NCBI GenBank assembly: GCA_036003705.1
Contig: DASYSE010000003.1
Span: 1-64,000 of the forward strand
DNA length: 64,000 nt
DNA from: CALGFH01 sp036003705
GTDB lineage: Bacteria > Actinomycetota > CALGFH01
Direction: 5' to 3'
A program made the translations under genes and the position numbers. Below, piece after piece: positions 1 to 8,175 of this stretch. The notes below the pieces were generated by a model that saw only the letters and a list, made by a program, of their open reading frames with translations, was not told where the DNA came from and searched no databases. Each line of letters starts with the position of its first letter. Within the stretch, counting starts at the first letter, position 1.

Positions 1-480
1 CACCGCCGGCTCGGCCGCGAAGGCGCGGGCGAGCGCGACCCGTTGGCGCTCGCCGCCGGACAGCTCGTCGGTGCGCTGGTCGGCCCGGTCGGCCAGGCCG
101 AGCAGGCCGAGCCAGCGGGTGGCCGCCTCGGCGGCGGCGGCGGGGTCGCGCCTGGCCACCCGGAACGGCAGCTCGACGTTCTCCCTGGCCGTCAGCAGCG
201 ACAGCAGACCGTAGCCCTGGAACACGAGCGCGACCCGGTCCCGGCGGAGCGCCTGCCGCCCGGCGGTGCCGAGCCGGGCCAGATCCTCGCCGTCCAGGCG
301 GACCACCCCGGTGTCGGGCGGCTCCAGCCCGGCCAGCAACAGCAGCGTGGTCGACTTGCCCGACCCGGAGGGCCCGACCAGCCCGAGCACCTGGCCGCCG
401 TGCACCTCGAACGAGACGCCGTCGACCACGTTGCGGCCGCCCCGCCTGGCCACCAGCGACTCCGCCGCCAGGCTGGTCAT
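1..480 (-). CDS. ABC transporter ATP-binding protein, MacB/LolD type (partial, runs off left edge)
   Basis: This is the first 160 codons of an ABC ATPase that couples ATP hydrolysis to a membrane permease; the 3' end lies outside the window. Walker A GPSGSGKST is at residues 36-44, the Q-loop VFQGYG near 87-92, and the signature LSGGERQR near 140-147. The short N-terminus and the VFQGYGLLSLLTARENVELP stretch resemble the MacB/LolD/FtsE group, which work with large FtsX-like permeases. The ATG overlaps the stop of a truncated upstream frame (ATGA), so it was originally the second gene of an operon. Substrate cannot be told from what is visible. Confidence 0.9.
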   Translation of the reverse strand, partial: MTSLAAESLVARRGGRNVVDGVSFEVHGGQVLGLVGPSGSGKSTTLLLLAGLEPPDTGVVRLDGEDLARLGTAGRQALRRDRVALVFQGYGLLSLLTARENVELPFRVARRDPAAAAEAATRWLGLLGLADRADQRTDELSGGERQRVALARAFAAEPAV

Positions 481-575
481 GGCCGGGCATCCCCAGAGCT
501 GCCGTCGGTCGGCCGGAGCACGACCTGGTCCTTGTCGACCTCGACCACCACCCGAGCCCCTGGGGGGAACGGGGA
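477..575 (-). pseudogene. 3' remnant of the gene upstream of the ABC ATPase
   Basis: A high-GC frame of 32 codons (key stretch GARVVVEVDKDQVVLRP) ends in a TGA that overlaps the ATPase ATG. Read upstream, the frame meets a TAG at 576-578, and the base composition falls just beyond it. The overlap and codon use say this is the tail of a real operon partner, perhaps an adaptor or permease subunit, cut off by a rearrangement near 575-600. The family cannot be assigned from 32 residues. It could instead be chance coding-like sequence, but the translational-coupling geometry argues against that. Confidence 0.45.
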
Positions 576-792
576 CTAACGGGCTAGTCGACCTGACGGC
601 CCGGGAAGCCCACTTGCGTCTCCCTGACCACGAGCCGGTCCGGATCTGTCTCGCGCTCCGCTCCGCACGCACAACCAACCATTCGCTCATCGGTGGCTCT
701 CCGCTGTTCCACGATCTTCTCGGATTTCCACCGGTCAGCGCCAGACAGAGCCGCCAGGCCGACATTACGAGAATCGCCAAGAATCCCCGACG

Positions 793-2418
793 TTACTCGT
801 TGGGGCCGCCCAGCTCGGTTGTATCAGCAGTCTCGATCGCGTGACGGACCAGGGCCGGCGGCATGTGGCCGTAGGACAGGATGCGGTCGTGGAAGTGGCG
901 GAGGTTGAAGGCTTCGCCGAGGCGGGCCTGGGTCGTAGCACGCAGACGCTCGAGCTCCAAGGCGCCGACCAGATAGCTGGACGGCTGAGTCGGGGTCATC
1001 GTGTAGCGGGCGACCTCAGAACGGGCGGTGGACTCCTCCAGACGGGCGACCGACACCGCCCGGTCCACGGCAGCCTGGTAGCTCAGCTCGCCGGACTGAA
1101 GCTCCATATCGACGACGATGCGCAGGGCGCGCAGCAGGCGCATCGACAGCTGGGCGAGCCGCGCCCGGTTGTCGTAGTAGCCGACATCGTGCATGAGCTG
1201 CTCGGTGTACAGCCCCCAGCCTTCGATCATCAGGGTGGAGCGCACTGTCCTCCTGGTGACCGAGCCCAGGCGGTTGACACTGGTCATCTGGAGGTGATGG
1301 CCCGGGTAACCCTCGTGGACGGCGACGACCGGGATCATCGCCCGGGAGTGGTCGCGCAGCCCGGCCTCATCCGGCGGCGGCGTCACCCAGAAGTACCCCT
1401 GCTGGTAGGCGTCGAAGGGGCCGGCCGGGTAGTAGGCAGCGAAGCCCATAAAGCCACGCAGGAACTCAGGGGTAGGCTCCACCTCCGCCTTGGCCCGCGG
1501 GTCGCTGGCCAGGTCATGCTCGAAGACGAACTGCTCTAGTCGATCCAGCTCAGTGGCGTAGGCGGGCAGCAGTCCCTCCATCGGTGGGTGGTCTGCTTTG
1601 ACCTGATCCAGCAGGGTGGACCAGACACCGTCACCAAGTTGGCCGGCCTGCTCGGCAAGGGCGGCGGTGGTCTGGCTGACCTGCGCCTCGCCCATAGCAT
1701 GCAGCTCGGCCGGGGTGGCAGCCAGGCAATGGACCTCCCGCAGTTTGCGGGCCAGCGCCGCCTCACCGATGGCGAAGGAGGCGTCGTCGGGGAAGCGGAC
1801 CGCGTGCTCGTCGGTCAGCCAGCGCGCGAAGTCGCCCATGGCAGTAGCGGCGGTATTGGCGGCTTCAGCTACCCGACTGGCCACCTCGGTTCCGACAGCT
1901 GCCTGCGGGAGCTGCTCTCGGAGAAAGCCCGCAGCGCTCACGGCGGTGGCGACGGCCATCTGCCGCCACAGCCGAGGGCAGGGCTCGTCGAGCAGCCGCT
2001 TGGCCTGGTCGAGAAAGCGCAGGGCTGCCTCTAGCCGAGACGCAGCGCTGCGCATCCGTCGCTCCAACGGAGCGAAGTCCCGCGCAATCAGGTCGAGCAA
2101 GCTGGCGGGGATCAACGCCGCCGCCATGAACGGGTTGCGCCGCCACGGCCGCTCCAGGTCATGCTCGAGCACCCTGCCGGCGATCTCGGCGAGCAGGGCG
2201 TCACGATCGGCTTCGTCCTCCGGCCCGGCAACCTCGACCCGGCGCAGCCGATCGGCGAGCCGTCCCAGTTCGGCGGTGTACAGGTCGAGATTCTCCTCGG
2301 TGAGATCATCGAGGAGATCGTCGAAGCCATGCTCTCCATACGCCGTCGCCGTCATCGGGGACGCCTGGTAGGTCAAATCGAGGTACTCGCGACAGAGACG
2401 GTCAATGGCGTCACTCAA
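793..2418 (-). CDS. DUF885 family protein (putative zinc carboxypeptidase-like)
   Basis: The 541-residue protein is full length for DUF885. The family hallmark HEGYPGHH lies at residues 368-375 and supplies the HExxH-like metal-binding histidines and glutamate; a conserved C-terminal block (SYLVGALELERLR) follows near residue 480. No signal peptide is visible, so it is probably cytoplasmic. The start is a TTG chosen because AAGGAG lies 6 nt upstream. GC is lower than in genes to the right. A second, diverged DUF885 C-terminus occurs at 5821-6015 on the opposite strand, so this is a paralogue, possibly brought in with the surrounding element. The substrate is unknown; peptidase activity is inferred from the motif only. 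Confidence 0.85.
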   Translation of the reverse strand: MSDAIDRLCREYLDLTYQASPMTATAYGEHGFDDLLDDLTEENLDLYTAELGRLADRLRRVEVAGPEDEADRDALLAEIAGRVLEHDLERPWRRNPFMAAALIPASLLDLIARDFAPLERRMRSAASRLEAALRFLDQAKRLLDEPCPRLWRQMAVATAVSAAGFLREQLPQAAVGTEVASRVAEAANTAATAMGDFARWLTDEHAVRFPDDASFAIGEAALARKLREVHCLAATPAELHAMGEAQVSQTTAALAEQAGQLGDGVWSTLLDQVKADHPPMEGLLPAYATELDRLEQFVFEHDLASDPRAKAEVEPTPEFLRGFMGFAAYYPAGPFDAYQQGYFWVTPPPDEAGLRDHSRAMIPVVAVHEGYPGHHLQMTSVNRLGSVTRRTVRSTLMIEGWGLYTEQLMHDVGYYDNRARLAQLSMRLLRALRIVVDMELQSGELSYQAAVDRAVSVARLEESTARSEVARYTMTPTQPSSYLVGALELERLRATTQARLGEAFNLRHFHDRILSYGHMPPALVRHAIETADTTELGGPNE

Positions 2419-2680
2419 GCCGGGCTCCTTCGACTGGTAGGACCGATAAGTCTACCGGGGCCTTGCTGCATTGTTCTGCTCACCAGCGGGGATGCGTCAC
2501 AGCTGTCAGAACGCCAGCTCGGCAGCGAATCTAGCGCGGACGATCCAGGAGCTTGAGCGCGGGCAGCTCGTCCGCAGAGGAAGGCCAGCCGTGCCAGATC
2601 AGGTTCGACCCCGGCGAGAACGTCCTGGCGGTCCAGGAGTCGCTGATCCTCGCCTACGCCGGCAAGATCCGCGCACGGGG

Positions 2681-3217
2681 ATGAACCCCGAGGAGTTCGA
2701 CGCCGTCTTTGAGGCGTTCCGTACGACCGCCTTTCGCCTGGAGACGCTGTCCCGGTACTCCGACGAGGTAGAGGACACTGAACTCGCGCTCTTCCTCGCA
2801 GGGCAGCCGCTGCCCGAGCGCTCGACACGGACAGACCCCTGGCTGAAGCGGGTCGCCGACACCACCACCGCCGGGAAGCGCTGGCAGCGCGTTCACGTCG
2901 TCACCCATCCGCTCACCGACTACCTGCGCTTCGAGCTGGTCGGCTACGAGGACTACGTCGCGGCCGGCGAGGACGTTCGTATCGCCGACCGAGACACGCA
3001 TCCGGAGTTGGCCAGTCTCCGGCAGGACTTCTGGCTGTTCGATGCCGAGACCCCGGAGGCGTTCGCTATGCTCATGCGCTACAACGCCACCGGACAGCTC
3101 CTCGACTTTGAACTCACCGACGAACCACCAGTCATCGAGCAGTGCCGGCGCGAGCGCGACCACGCCGTCGCTCGGTCGGTGCCGCTCCCTGACTACACCG
3201 CAGCACTGGAGGTATGA
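2681..3217 (+). CDS. DUF6879 family protein
   Basis: This 178-residue acidic protein matches the actinobacterial DUF6879 family: an F-D-A-V-F-E-A-F-R start, a region rich in ERVHVVTHPLTDYLRFEL-type residues near 70-90, a YEDYVAAGEDVRI segment and a C-terminal C-R-R-E-R-D stretch. Such proteins are usually encoded beside XRE/DUF5753 regulators, as here: the next gene starts 30 nt downstream. The biochemical role is unknown, and a regulator or toxin-antitoxin-like partnership is only an inference. The ATG overlaps the stop of an upstream frame (GGATGA); that frame (CQIRFDPGENVLAVQESL) may be the tail of another gene whose start I could not find. Confidence 0.75.
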   Translation: MNPEEFDAVFEAFRTTAFRLETLSRYSDEVEDTELALFLAGQPLPERSTRTDPWLKRVADTTTAGKRWQRVHVVTHPLTDYLRFELVGYEDYVAAGEDVRIADRDTHPELASLRQDFWLFDAETPEAFAMLMRYNATGQLLDFELTDEPPVIEQCRRERDHAVARSVPLPDYTAALEV

Positions 3218-3246
3218 GTGGCCGTTGACGCTCGGGCGATGGAGTG

Positions 3247-4121
3247 ATGGCCAGCCGAACTCCTGGCAGACCCGCCATCACCCAGCGTCAACGCCTCGGA
3301 ACCAGACTCAAAGTTCTGCGTGAACTGGCCGGCCTGCGCAACGAGGACCTCGCCGAGGCACCCAACCTCAGCCCGGCGACCATCTCTCGCACGGAGAGCG
3401 GCGACCGCGTCATCACCTGACCGAGATCGCCATCTGGGTCCGCGCGACCGGTGCACCGGCGGCCACCCGCGACGAGCTGGCCTCCCTCGCCGAAGCCGCG
3501 AGGACCCAGGTCAGGTCATGGCAATCTCGGCTCCACCTCGGCGTGGACCAGGCGCAGCAGGAAACCACCGAGCTCGAGGCTAGCGCAGGCACGATCCTCG
3601 GCTACGACCACGCCGTCGTCCACGGCCTGCTCCAGGTCCGAGACTACGCACGGCTCGTGTTCGAGCTGAGCGACGTCGGCACCGGCGACATCGCCGGTAA
3701 GGTGGAGGGCCGCATGCGCCGCCAGGGCATACTCCTCGACCAGTCGAAGCAGTTCTCGATCCTCATGACCGAGGCCGCGCTCCGCTGGCGACCAGGATTG
3801 GTCGACCTGCAAGTCCAGCAGCTCCAGCGCATCGCCGCGGTCATGCGCCTGCCCAACGTCGCCATCGGCATCCTGCCGCTAGGCGGCCAGGCGCACGCCC
3901 TCTACCCTGAGGGATTCCAGGTCTACGCCGACCGAGCCGACGGCACCGACACCTTGGTGCTCGTCGAGCTGGTCCCTGACGAGGTCGCCATCAGCGAGCC
4001 GGACAGTGTGGCCCTGTACCTGCGGGAGTTCGACCGGCTCCGCTCGGTCGCCGTCTCCGGCGACGAAGCCCATGCCCTGCTCGACCGCCTGGCCCAGGAG
4101 ATACGTCGAAGTGACCCATGA
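3247..4121 (+). pseudogene. XRE-family HTH regulator with DUF5753 domain, broken by a one-base frameshift
   Basis: Residues 1-57 form an XRE helix-turn-helix (LRELAGLRNEDLAEAPNLSP, then SRTESGDR) that ends at a TGA at 3418-3420. Restoring one C in the CACCTGACC run near 3415-3420 gives a continuous 291-residue frame (LTEIAIWVRATG onward), with a DUF5753 domain at about 95-285 including GTILGYDHAVVHGLLQVRDYA. That is the normal family length. Proteins of this type act as transcription regulators in actinobacteria (WhiJ-like) and pair with small DUF397 or DUF6879 partners. The lesion may be a true mutation or an assembly error; the downstream frame is otherwise intact, which favours a recent mutation or an error. 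Confidence 0.75.
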
Positions 4122-4164
4122 GTGGTGGCGACGAGCGTTGCGCTGCTCACGCGATCCGGCGCTC

Positions 4165-5772
4165 TTACACTGTCTCGCCGACGAGAACGACGCGAACACG
4201 GTCCTTCGCCGGCACCGGTCGCTTATGAGCGCTGGTGATGAGGACCTTGGCAACCGCGACCTGGAGCAGCTTTCGGCGCTGCGGCATCGGGGTGACATCC
4301 CACACTTCGACGCTGAAAGTCGCACGCAGGGTGTTGAGGTCGAAGTCAGGTGGCGGTCCAAGTTCCTCGAGGTCTTGGAGGACGGCGTCACGCTGGACCT
4401 TCAGGCGGTCCATCATCCCATCCCACCGGGCAATGTCATCAGCGGTGACGAACTCGCCTCGGACGTACCTTGCCTCCTCAAGATCAACGATGCGACCACG
4501 AACAGCATCCAGGCGGGACTGGAGGACGGCGCGCTCGCCTTCACCTTCCGGCATGGTGAACTCTCGCCAGCGCTCGGCGACAGCACCGAGGATGGGATCA
4601 TCCGGCTCCATCGCGCCAAGCCGGGTTCTTACCTGGCGCATGACCTCCTCGTCGGCGTCGCTTACCTTGATGTAGGCGCCCGCTGGACAGTTGTGGCCAA
4701 GGCTAGGGCTGCTGCATCGATAGTAGGCGGGTCGATGGCCGCTGACTGGCTGACCGGTCATGGCGAAACTACAGGAGTCGCAGCGAGCCATCCCGACCAG
4801 GAGGGAACGAGGAGGGCGTCCACCGCCAGTCTTGCTGCCGGCCTCACGCGTCCTGGTTCTGCTCTCGCGGACGATCGCCGTGCGGCGCTCCAGCTCGGCC
4901 AGCACCCGCGCGTGTTCCCCCGGTTCAAGGATGCCGTCACCGAAGCTGACAGGATCACCGTCGGGTCCAAGCACGATCCGGCCATCATGTTTTTGCCATC
5001 CCACCAGTGCAGGATTGCGCAGGACTCTGCTCAGCGTGGAGATGCGCCACGTCGAATCGAACCGGGCCCTGGGCTCTCGTCCTGCAGCGCGCATCTCGGC
5101 AGCCTTGGCTGCGGCGGGCGACGGGATGCCGTCTTTATTCAGGCCTTTGGCGATCCGCACGAGCGTCGATCCGCCAAGGAGCTCGGCCACGATACGCCGG
5201 ACGATCGGGGCCTCTTGAGGATGTGGGACCAGCTTGCCGTCAATGACCGAGAATCCGTAGGGGACCCTACCGGTCCACTTGCCTTTGAGCCGGCAGCCCT
5301 CACGCCAGGTCTCGATCCGCCACGAGAGCATGTTCGACTCGTCGCGGGCCTGCTCGGCCAGGAACGCGATGATGGCCCGGCTTGCCGGCTGAGAGCTGTC
5401 CAGGTTGCCCTTGTTGAAGATGATCCGGCCCCCAACAGCATCGACGGCATCCAGCATCTCACCGACGTGGCGCATGCCCAGCCTCGACAGCCGGTCAACG
5501 GAGGACAGGAGCAGCGCCTCGACCGCCTTGTCGTTGACGACGGCGTTGATGCCTCGCTCCAGTTCGCGGCGCGTGATCGGCTTGCTGGCGCTCGTGCCGG
5601 GTTCGGAGAAGTCGTAGCCGGGCTTGATCTTAAGCCCGAAGGCTTGGGCTGTCTGACGGTTGAGCCGCTGCTGGTTCTCGGAGCTGTCCTGGTGGAGGTC
5701 GGTTCGGACCAACGAGGTCCGATCCAACGTAGCGGCCCAACCCTTGGCCGGATGCTGCCTCTTCGGTGGCAT
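4165..5772 (-). CDS. Large serine recombinase (site-specific integrase)
   Basis: The 535-residue protein has the order expected for a large serine integrase. The N-terminal resolvase catalytic domain covers about 1-160, with R18-T-S20 as candidate catalytic motif and VDRLSRLG near 115. A recombinase domain follows at about 170-290 (WTGRVPYGFSVIDGKLVPHP), then a zinc ribbon (CDSCSFAM ... YYRCSS ... NCPAG) near 350-385 and a coiled-coil-rich C-terminus with the HKRPVP tail. The ATG has a strong GGAGGGAGAC ribosome site. It inserts or excises DNA at att sites without accessory recombinase subunits. Its 5' end lies about 50 bases from the DUF885 junction at 5815-5835, as expected for an integrase beside attR. 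GC is low against the flanks. Confidence 0.93.
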   Translation of the reverse strand: MPPKRQHPAKGWAATLDRTSLVRTDLHQDSSENQQRLNRQTAQAFGLKIKPGYDFSEPGTSASKPITRRELERGINAVVNDKAVEALLLSSVDRLSRLGMRHVGEMLDAVDAVGGRIIFNKGNLDSSQPASRAIIAFLAEQARDESNMLSWRIETWREGCRLKGKWTGRVPYGFSVIDGKLVPHPQEAPIVRRIVAELLGGSTLVRIAKGLNKDGIPSPAAAKAAEMRAAGREPRARFDSTWRISTLSRVLRNPALVGWQKHDGRIVLGPDGDPVSFGDGILEPGEHARVLAELERRTAIVRESRTRTREAGSKTGGGRPPRSLLVGMARCDSCSFAMTGQPVSGHRPAYYRCSSPSLGHNCPAGAYIKVSDADEEVMRQVRTRLGAMEPDDPILGAVAERWREFTMPEGEGERAVLQSRLDAVRGRIVDLEEARYVRGEFVTADDIARWDGMMDRLKVQRDAVLQDLEELGPPPDFDLNTLRATFSVEVWDVTPMPQRRKLLQVAVAKVLITSAHKRPVPAKDRVRVVLVGETV

Positions 5773-5811
5773 GTCTCCCTCCTTGCTTGGAGCGCCACAG
5801 CCAAAGACAGT

Positions 5812-5836
5812 ATAAACCTTCCAACTAGTTACCTGG
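5812..5836. other. Putative right attachment junction (attR-like)
   Basis: Here AT-rich sequence ahead of the recombinase (AGTATAAACC) changes abruptly into high-GC DUF885 coding sequence (AGTTACCTGGTCGGC). The crossover point falls in codons for the conserved SYLVG block of DUF885, so a conserved coding motif may be the attB site. The matching left junction was not identified; only a short imperfect resemblance exists near 594-608. Confidence 0.4.
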
Positions 5837-6015
5837 TCGGCTGCCTGGAGCTGGAGCGCCTGCGCGCCGCCTCCCAGACGCGCCTGGGCGACGCCTTCCG
5901 CCTGCGCCGCTTCCACGACCGCGTCCTCTCCTTTGGCCACATGCCCCCCACCCTGGTCGCCCGGGCCATCGCCGCCGACGACGAGACCGAGCAGCGCCGC
6001 CCAGAGGAGGCGTGA
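5821..6015 (+). pseudogene. C-terminal remnant of a DUF885 gene disrupted at the recombinase junction
   Basis: The 64-codon frame PTSYLVGCLELERLRAASQ ... FHDRVLSFGHMPPTLV aligns residue by residue with the last 65 residues of the intact DUF885 protein encoded at 793-2418 (PSSYLVGALELERLRATTQ ... FHDRILSYGHMPPALV). It has the GC content and codon use of the host chromosome, not of the region to its left. The remaining 5' part, about 480 codons, is absent to the left, so the host gene has been cut. The simplest reading is insertion of the adjacent element into this gene. Confidence 0.8.
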
Positions 6016-6016
6016 G

Positions 6017-6051
6017 GGCCACCGGCCACCGGCCACCGGCCACCGGCCGCC
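6017..6051. repeat. Tandem 7-bp repeat, GGCCACC x4 plus one degenerate copy
   Basis: Four perfect copies of GGCCACC run from 6017 to 6044, followed by GGCCGCC at 6045-6051. The repeat starts just after the DUF885 remnant stop and lies upstream of fdhD. No function is evident; slippage-prone simple sequence is the likeliest explanation. Confidence 0.9.
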
Positions 6052-6117
6052 TCGCCTGAGCTCGGGCACGCACGTAGGCTTGGACCCGGAGGAGGATGCC
6101 GAGCCGGGGAGGCGGCG

Positions 6118-6954
6118 ATGACGGGTCGGGGCGTTGCCGAGCGTCGGGTGGTCAAGGTCAGCGGCGGCCAGGCCCGGCGGGCCCGCGACCGGCTGGCCGT
6201 CGAGGAGCCGCTGGAGCTGCGGGTGGCCGGCCGCCCGGTCGGGGTGACCATGCGCACCCCCGGCAACGACGTCGAGCTGGCCATCGGCTACTGCGTCAGC
6301 GAGCGGCTGGTGGCCCATCCCGAGCACGTCGCCGCGGTCCGGTTCTGCGCCCCCGAGGGCGAGGCCCAGGAGTTCAACGTGCTCACCGTCGACCTGCGCC
6401 CCGGGGTGCCGGTCCCCGACCCGTCGCTGGACCGGCTGGCCGTCACCTCCTCGTCGTGCGGCGTCTGCGGCAAGGCGTCGATCGAGGCCGTCACGGTCGC
6501 CTGCCCGTCTCTGGCCGGCGACGACCTGACCGTGCCCGCTCAGGTCCTTGCCACGGTCCCGGCTCGGGTCCGCGACGCCCAGCGCGTGTTCGAGCAGACC
6601 GGCGGCCTGCACGCCGCCGCCATCTGCACCGCCGACGGTGAGGTGCACTGCGTGCGCGAGGACGTCGGCCGGCACAACGCCGTCGACAAGGTGATCGGCT
6701 GGGCGGCGACCGAGCACCGCCTGCCGCTGACCGGCATGGTGCTGTTCGTCTCCGGACGCTGCTCGTTCGAGATCGTCCAGAAGGCGGCGGTGGCCGGCCT
6801 CTCCCTGGTGGCCGCCGTCAGCGCCCCCTCCAGCCTGGCGGCCGAGCTGGCCGACCAGCTCGGGATGACCCTGGTCGGCTTCCTTCGCGGCGACACCATG
6901 AACATCTACACCCACCCCCACCGGGTCCCCCTCCCCACCCCAGCCCCGGCCTGA
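6118..6954 (+). CDS. fdhD: Formate dehydrogenase accessory sulfurtransferase FdhD
   Basis: FdhD transfers sulfur from a cysteine desulfurase to the molybdenum cofactor of formate dehydrogenase in the cytoplasm. The 278-residue protein shows the family landmarks: RTPGNDVELAIGY near 46-58, the catalytic-loop SSCGVCGK with Cys114 and Cys117, and VREDVGRHNAVDKVIGW near 180-195. The ATG has a good GGGGAGG site, and a TAGGCT hexamer about 38 nt upstream may be the -10 of its promoter. No formate dehydrogenase subunit or cofactor gene lies in the window, so its client is encoded elsewhere. The MoaD-like gene at 13.6 kb is too far away to count as an operon partner. Confidence 0.95.
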   Translation: MTGRGVAERRVVKVSGGQARRARDRLAVEEPLELRVAGRPVGVTMRTPGNDVELAIGYCVSERLVAHPEHVAAVRFCAPEGEAQEFNVLTVDLRPGVPVPDPSLDRLAVTSSSCGVCGKASIEAVTVACPSLAGDDLTVPAQVLATVPARVRDAQRVFEQTGGLHAAAICTADGEVHCVREDVGRHNAVDKVIGWAATEHRLPLTGMVLFVSGRCSFEIVQKAAVAGLSLVAAVSAPSSLAAELADQLGMTLVGFLRGDTMNIYTHPHRVPLPTPAPA

Positions 6955-6959
6955 TCCGG

Positions 6960-7994
6960 CTATCCGGTCAGCGCATCCCCCCGGGGGGCTTGGGGCGGGT
7001 CGGGGGGGCCGGCGATGGTGTCGTAGAGGTGGAGGGCGGCCTGCTCGCCGGCGCTGGCGCCGATGGCGCCGCCTGCGGCGGTGAGGGCTGGGCAGACGAT
7101 CAAGCCGACGCCCTGCGTGGCGGCGGCCTCACCGCCGCAGGCGGCCAGGCCGACCCTGCCGCCGAGGTCGGCGCCGACCGCGCCGCCGATCGCCCCGGTG
7201 GCGGCCCGGGGCAGCGACTCGCCATGGTGCACCGCGGCGGCGAAGTCGAGCACCGGCGCGACCACCGGGAGGACGCCGAGAACCCTGCCGTCGAGCAGCG
7301 AGCGCCCGGCCGTGTCGGCGACCCGAGCGGCCGCCGACCGCACCGCCGGGTCGTCGGCGGCGGCGGCCAGCTGGGCCGCCGCCCGAGCCCGCGCCGCCGC
7401 CCCGGCGGCCAGGTGGTGGGTCGCGGTCACCACCTCGCCACCCACCTCCAACGCCCAGGCAGCCACCCGCCGTGCCCGACCTCCGTGCCCGTCCCCGCCA
7501 CGGGCCGCCCCGACGCCAGGCCCGCCGGCGAGCTGGTCGAGGTGGGCGGCGAGCGTCCGGCGGGCGGCGGCCGCCTCGTGGTCGGCGGCAGCGGCCTGGC
7601 GGACGGCCTGACCGGCGACCGCCATGGCGGCGGGGTCGATGGTGCCGCCGGGCAGGACCACGCCCGCCCGCGGGTCCAGCTCGACCCCCGCCGACGCGGC
7701 CAGCCGCTGGGCCCGGTCCCAAGCCGCCTGGGCGTGCTCCAGCCGCGCGGCCAGCTCGGCGACGGCGCCGGCGACCTGGCCGAGGGCGTCGGCCGCACGG
7801 TCCAGGCCGGTCTGGAGGCCGGCCCCGTCGATCAGGAACGCCTCGCTGGCCGGCCCACGCCAGGCCCCGGCGACGACCAGGAACGACGTCGCCCCACCAA
7901 GCCGCCCGCGGACGTCCCGCAGGGCGGCCGCGGCGGCGCCGATGCTCCGAGCACCGGCGGCCAGCACCCCCGGCTCCCCCGCCGGCCGGCTCAC
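6960..7994 (-). CDS. WXG100/T7SS-signal-like helical protein
   Basis: The 344-residue, Ala-rich protein is predicted to be almost wholly helical. Residues 1-110 (W-R-G-P-A-S-E-A-F near 42-50, then long helices) look like the helical-hairpin domain of proteins fed to type VII (ESX) secretion. Residues 190-345 contain Ala/Gly-rich amphipathic helices and a C-terminal glycine-rich segment. The GTG at 7994 was chosen because the longer frame to 8219 begins with 75 residues of non-protein-like composition, and a GGCGGGGG stretch precedes the GTG. No ESX machinery lies nearby, so secretion is inferred. It converges with fdhD with a 5-nt gap. No enzymatic toxin domain is recognisable. Confidence 0.6.
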   Translation of the reverse strand: MSRPAGEPGVLAAGARSIGAAAAALRDVRGRLGGATSFLVVAGAWRGPASEAFLIDGAGLQTGLDRAADALGQVAGAVAELAARLEHAQAAWDRAQRLAASAGVELDPRAGVVLPGGTIDPAAMAVAGQAVRQAAAADHEAAAARRTLAAHLDQLAGGPGVGAARGGDGHGGRARRVAAWALEVGGEVVTATHHLAAGAAARARAAAQLAAAADDPAVRSAAARVADTAGRSLLDGRVLGVLPVVAPVLDFAAAVHHGESLPRAATGAIGGAVGADLGGRVGLAACGGEAAATQGVGLIVCPALTAAGGAIGASAGEQAALHLYDTIAGPPDPPQAPRGDALTG

Positions 7995-8175
7995 GCGGAC
8001 GACCCCCGCCGCAGGGGACGACGGGGACGACGCGGCGTGGGCGACGAACGGCGGCGCATCGGCGGCTCCTCCGCAGACGGCAGCAGGCTGGCCTGGTGTG
8101 TTGTAGCCGCGCCGGCAACGCCGGACAACCGGCCATCCACAGCCCCTGGCCGAGATCGCCAGCGGGAGCGGCGGG

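Larger units (their letters stand above)
579..5820. mobile_element. Putative integrated or decayed element carrying a serine recombinase
   Basis: By eye, GC drops from about 75 percent outside to roughly 58-65 percent inside. Both edges look like gene breaks: the left edge truncates the partner of the ABC ATPase and the right edge truncates a DUF885 gene. Contents in order are a complete DUF885 gene, a DUF6879 gene, a frameshifted XRE/DUF5753 gene and a large serine recombinase next to the right junction, the usual place for an integrase. No structural phage, conjugation or replication genes are visible, so it is either a small element or the right end of a larger rearranged one. About 215 bases at 578-792 hold no gene I can support. 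Confidence 0.4.

Noticed and set aside
594..608. Similarity of CTAGT-CGACCTG at 594-606 to CTAGT-TACCTGG at 5825-5836 as attL/attR
   Set aside because: Needs a gap and a mismatch, and the flank left of 594 is not DUF885, so it does not behave as the other half of an insertion into that gene.
4006..6015. A 669-codon plus-strand open frame
   Set aside because: Almost all of it is antisense to the serine recombinase; only the last 64 codons are real DUF885 coding sequence, annotated as a remnant.
4165..6921. A 918-codon minus-strand frame through recombinase and fdhD
   Set aside because: The recombinase starts at 5772 with a strong ribosome site; the rest is antisense to fdhD and the DUF885 remnant and has no family resemblance.
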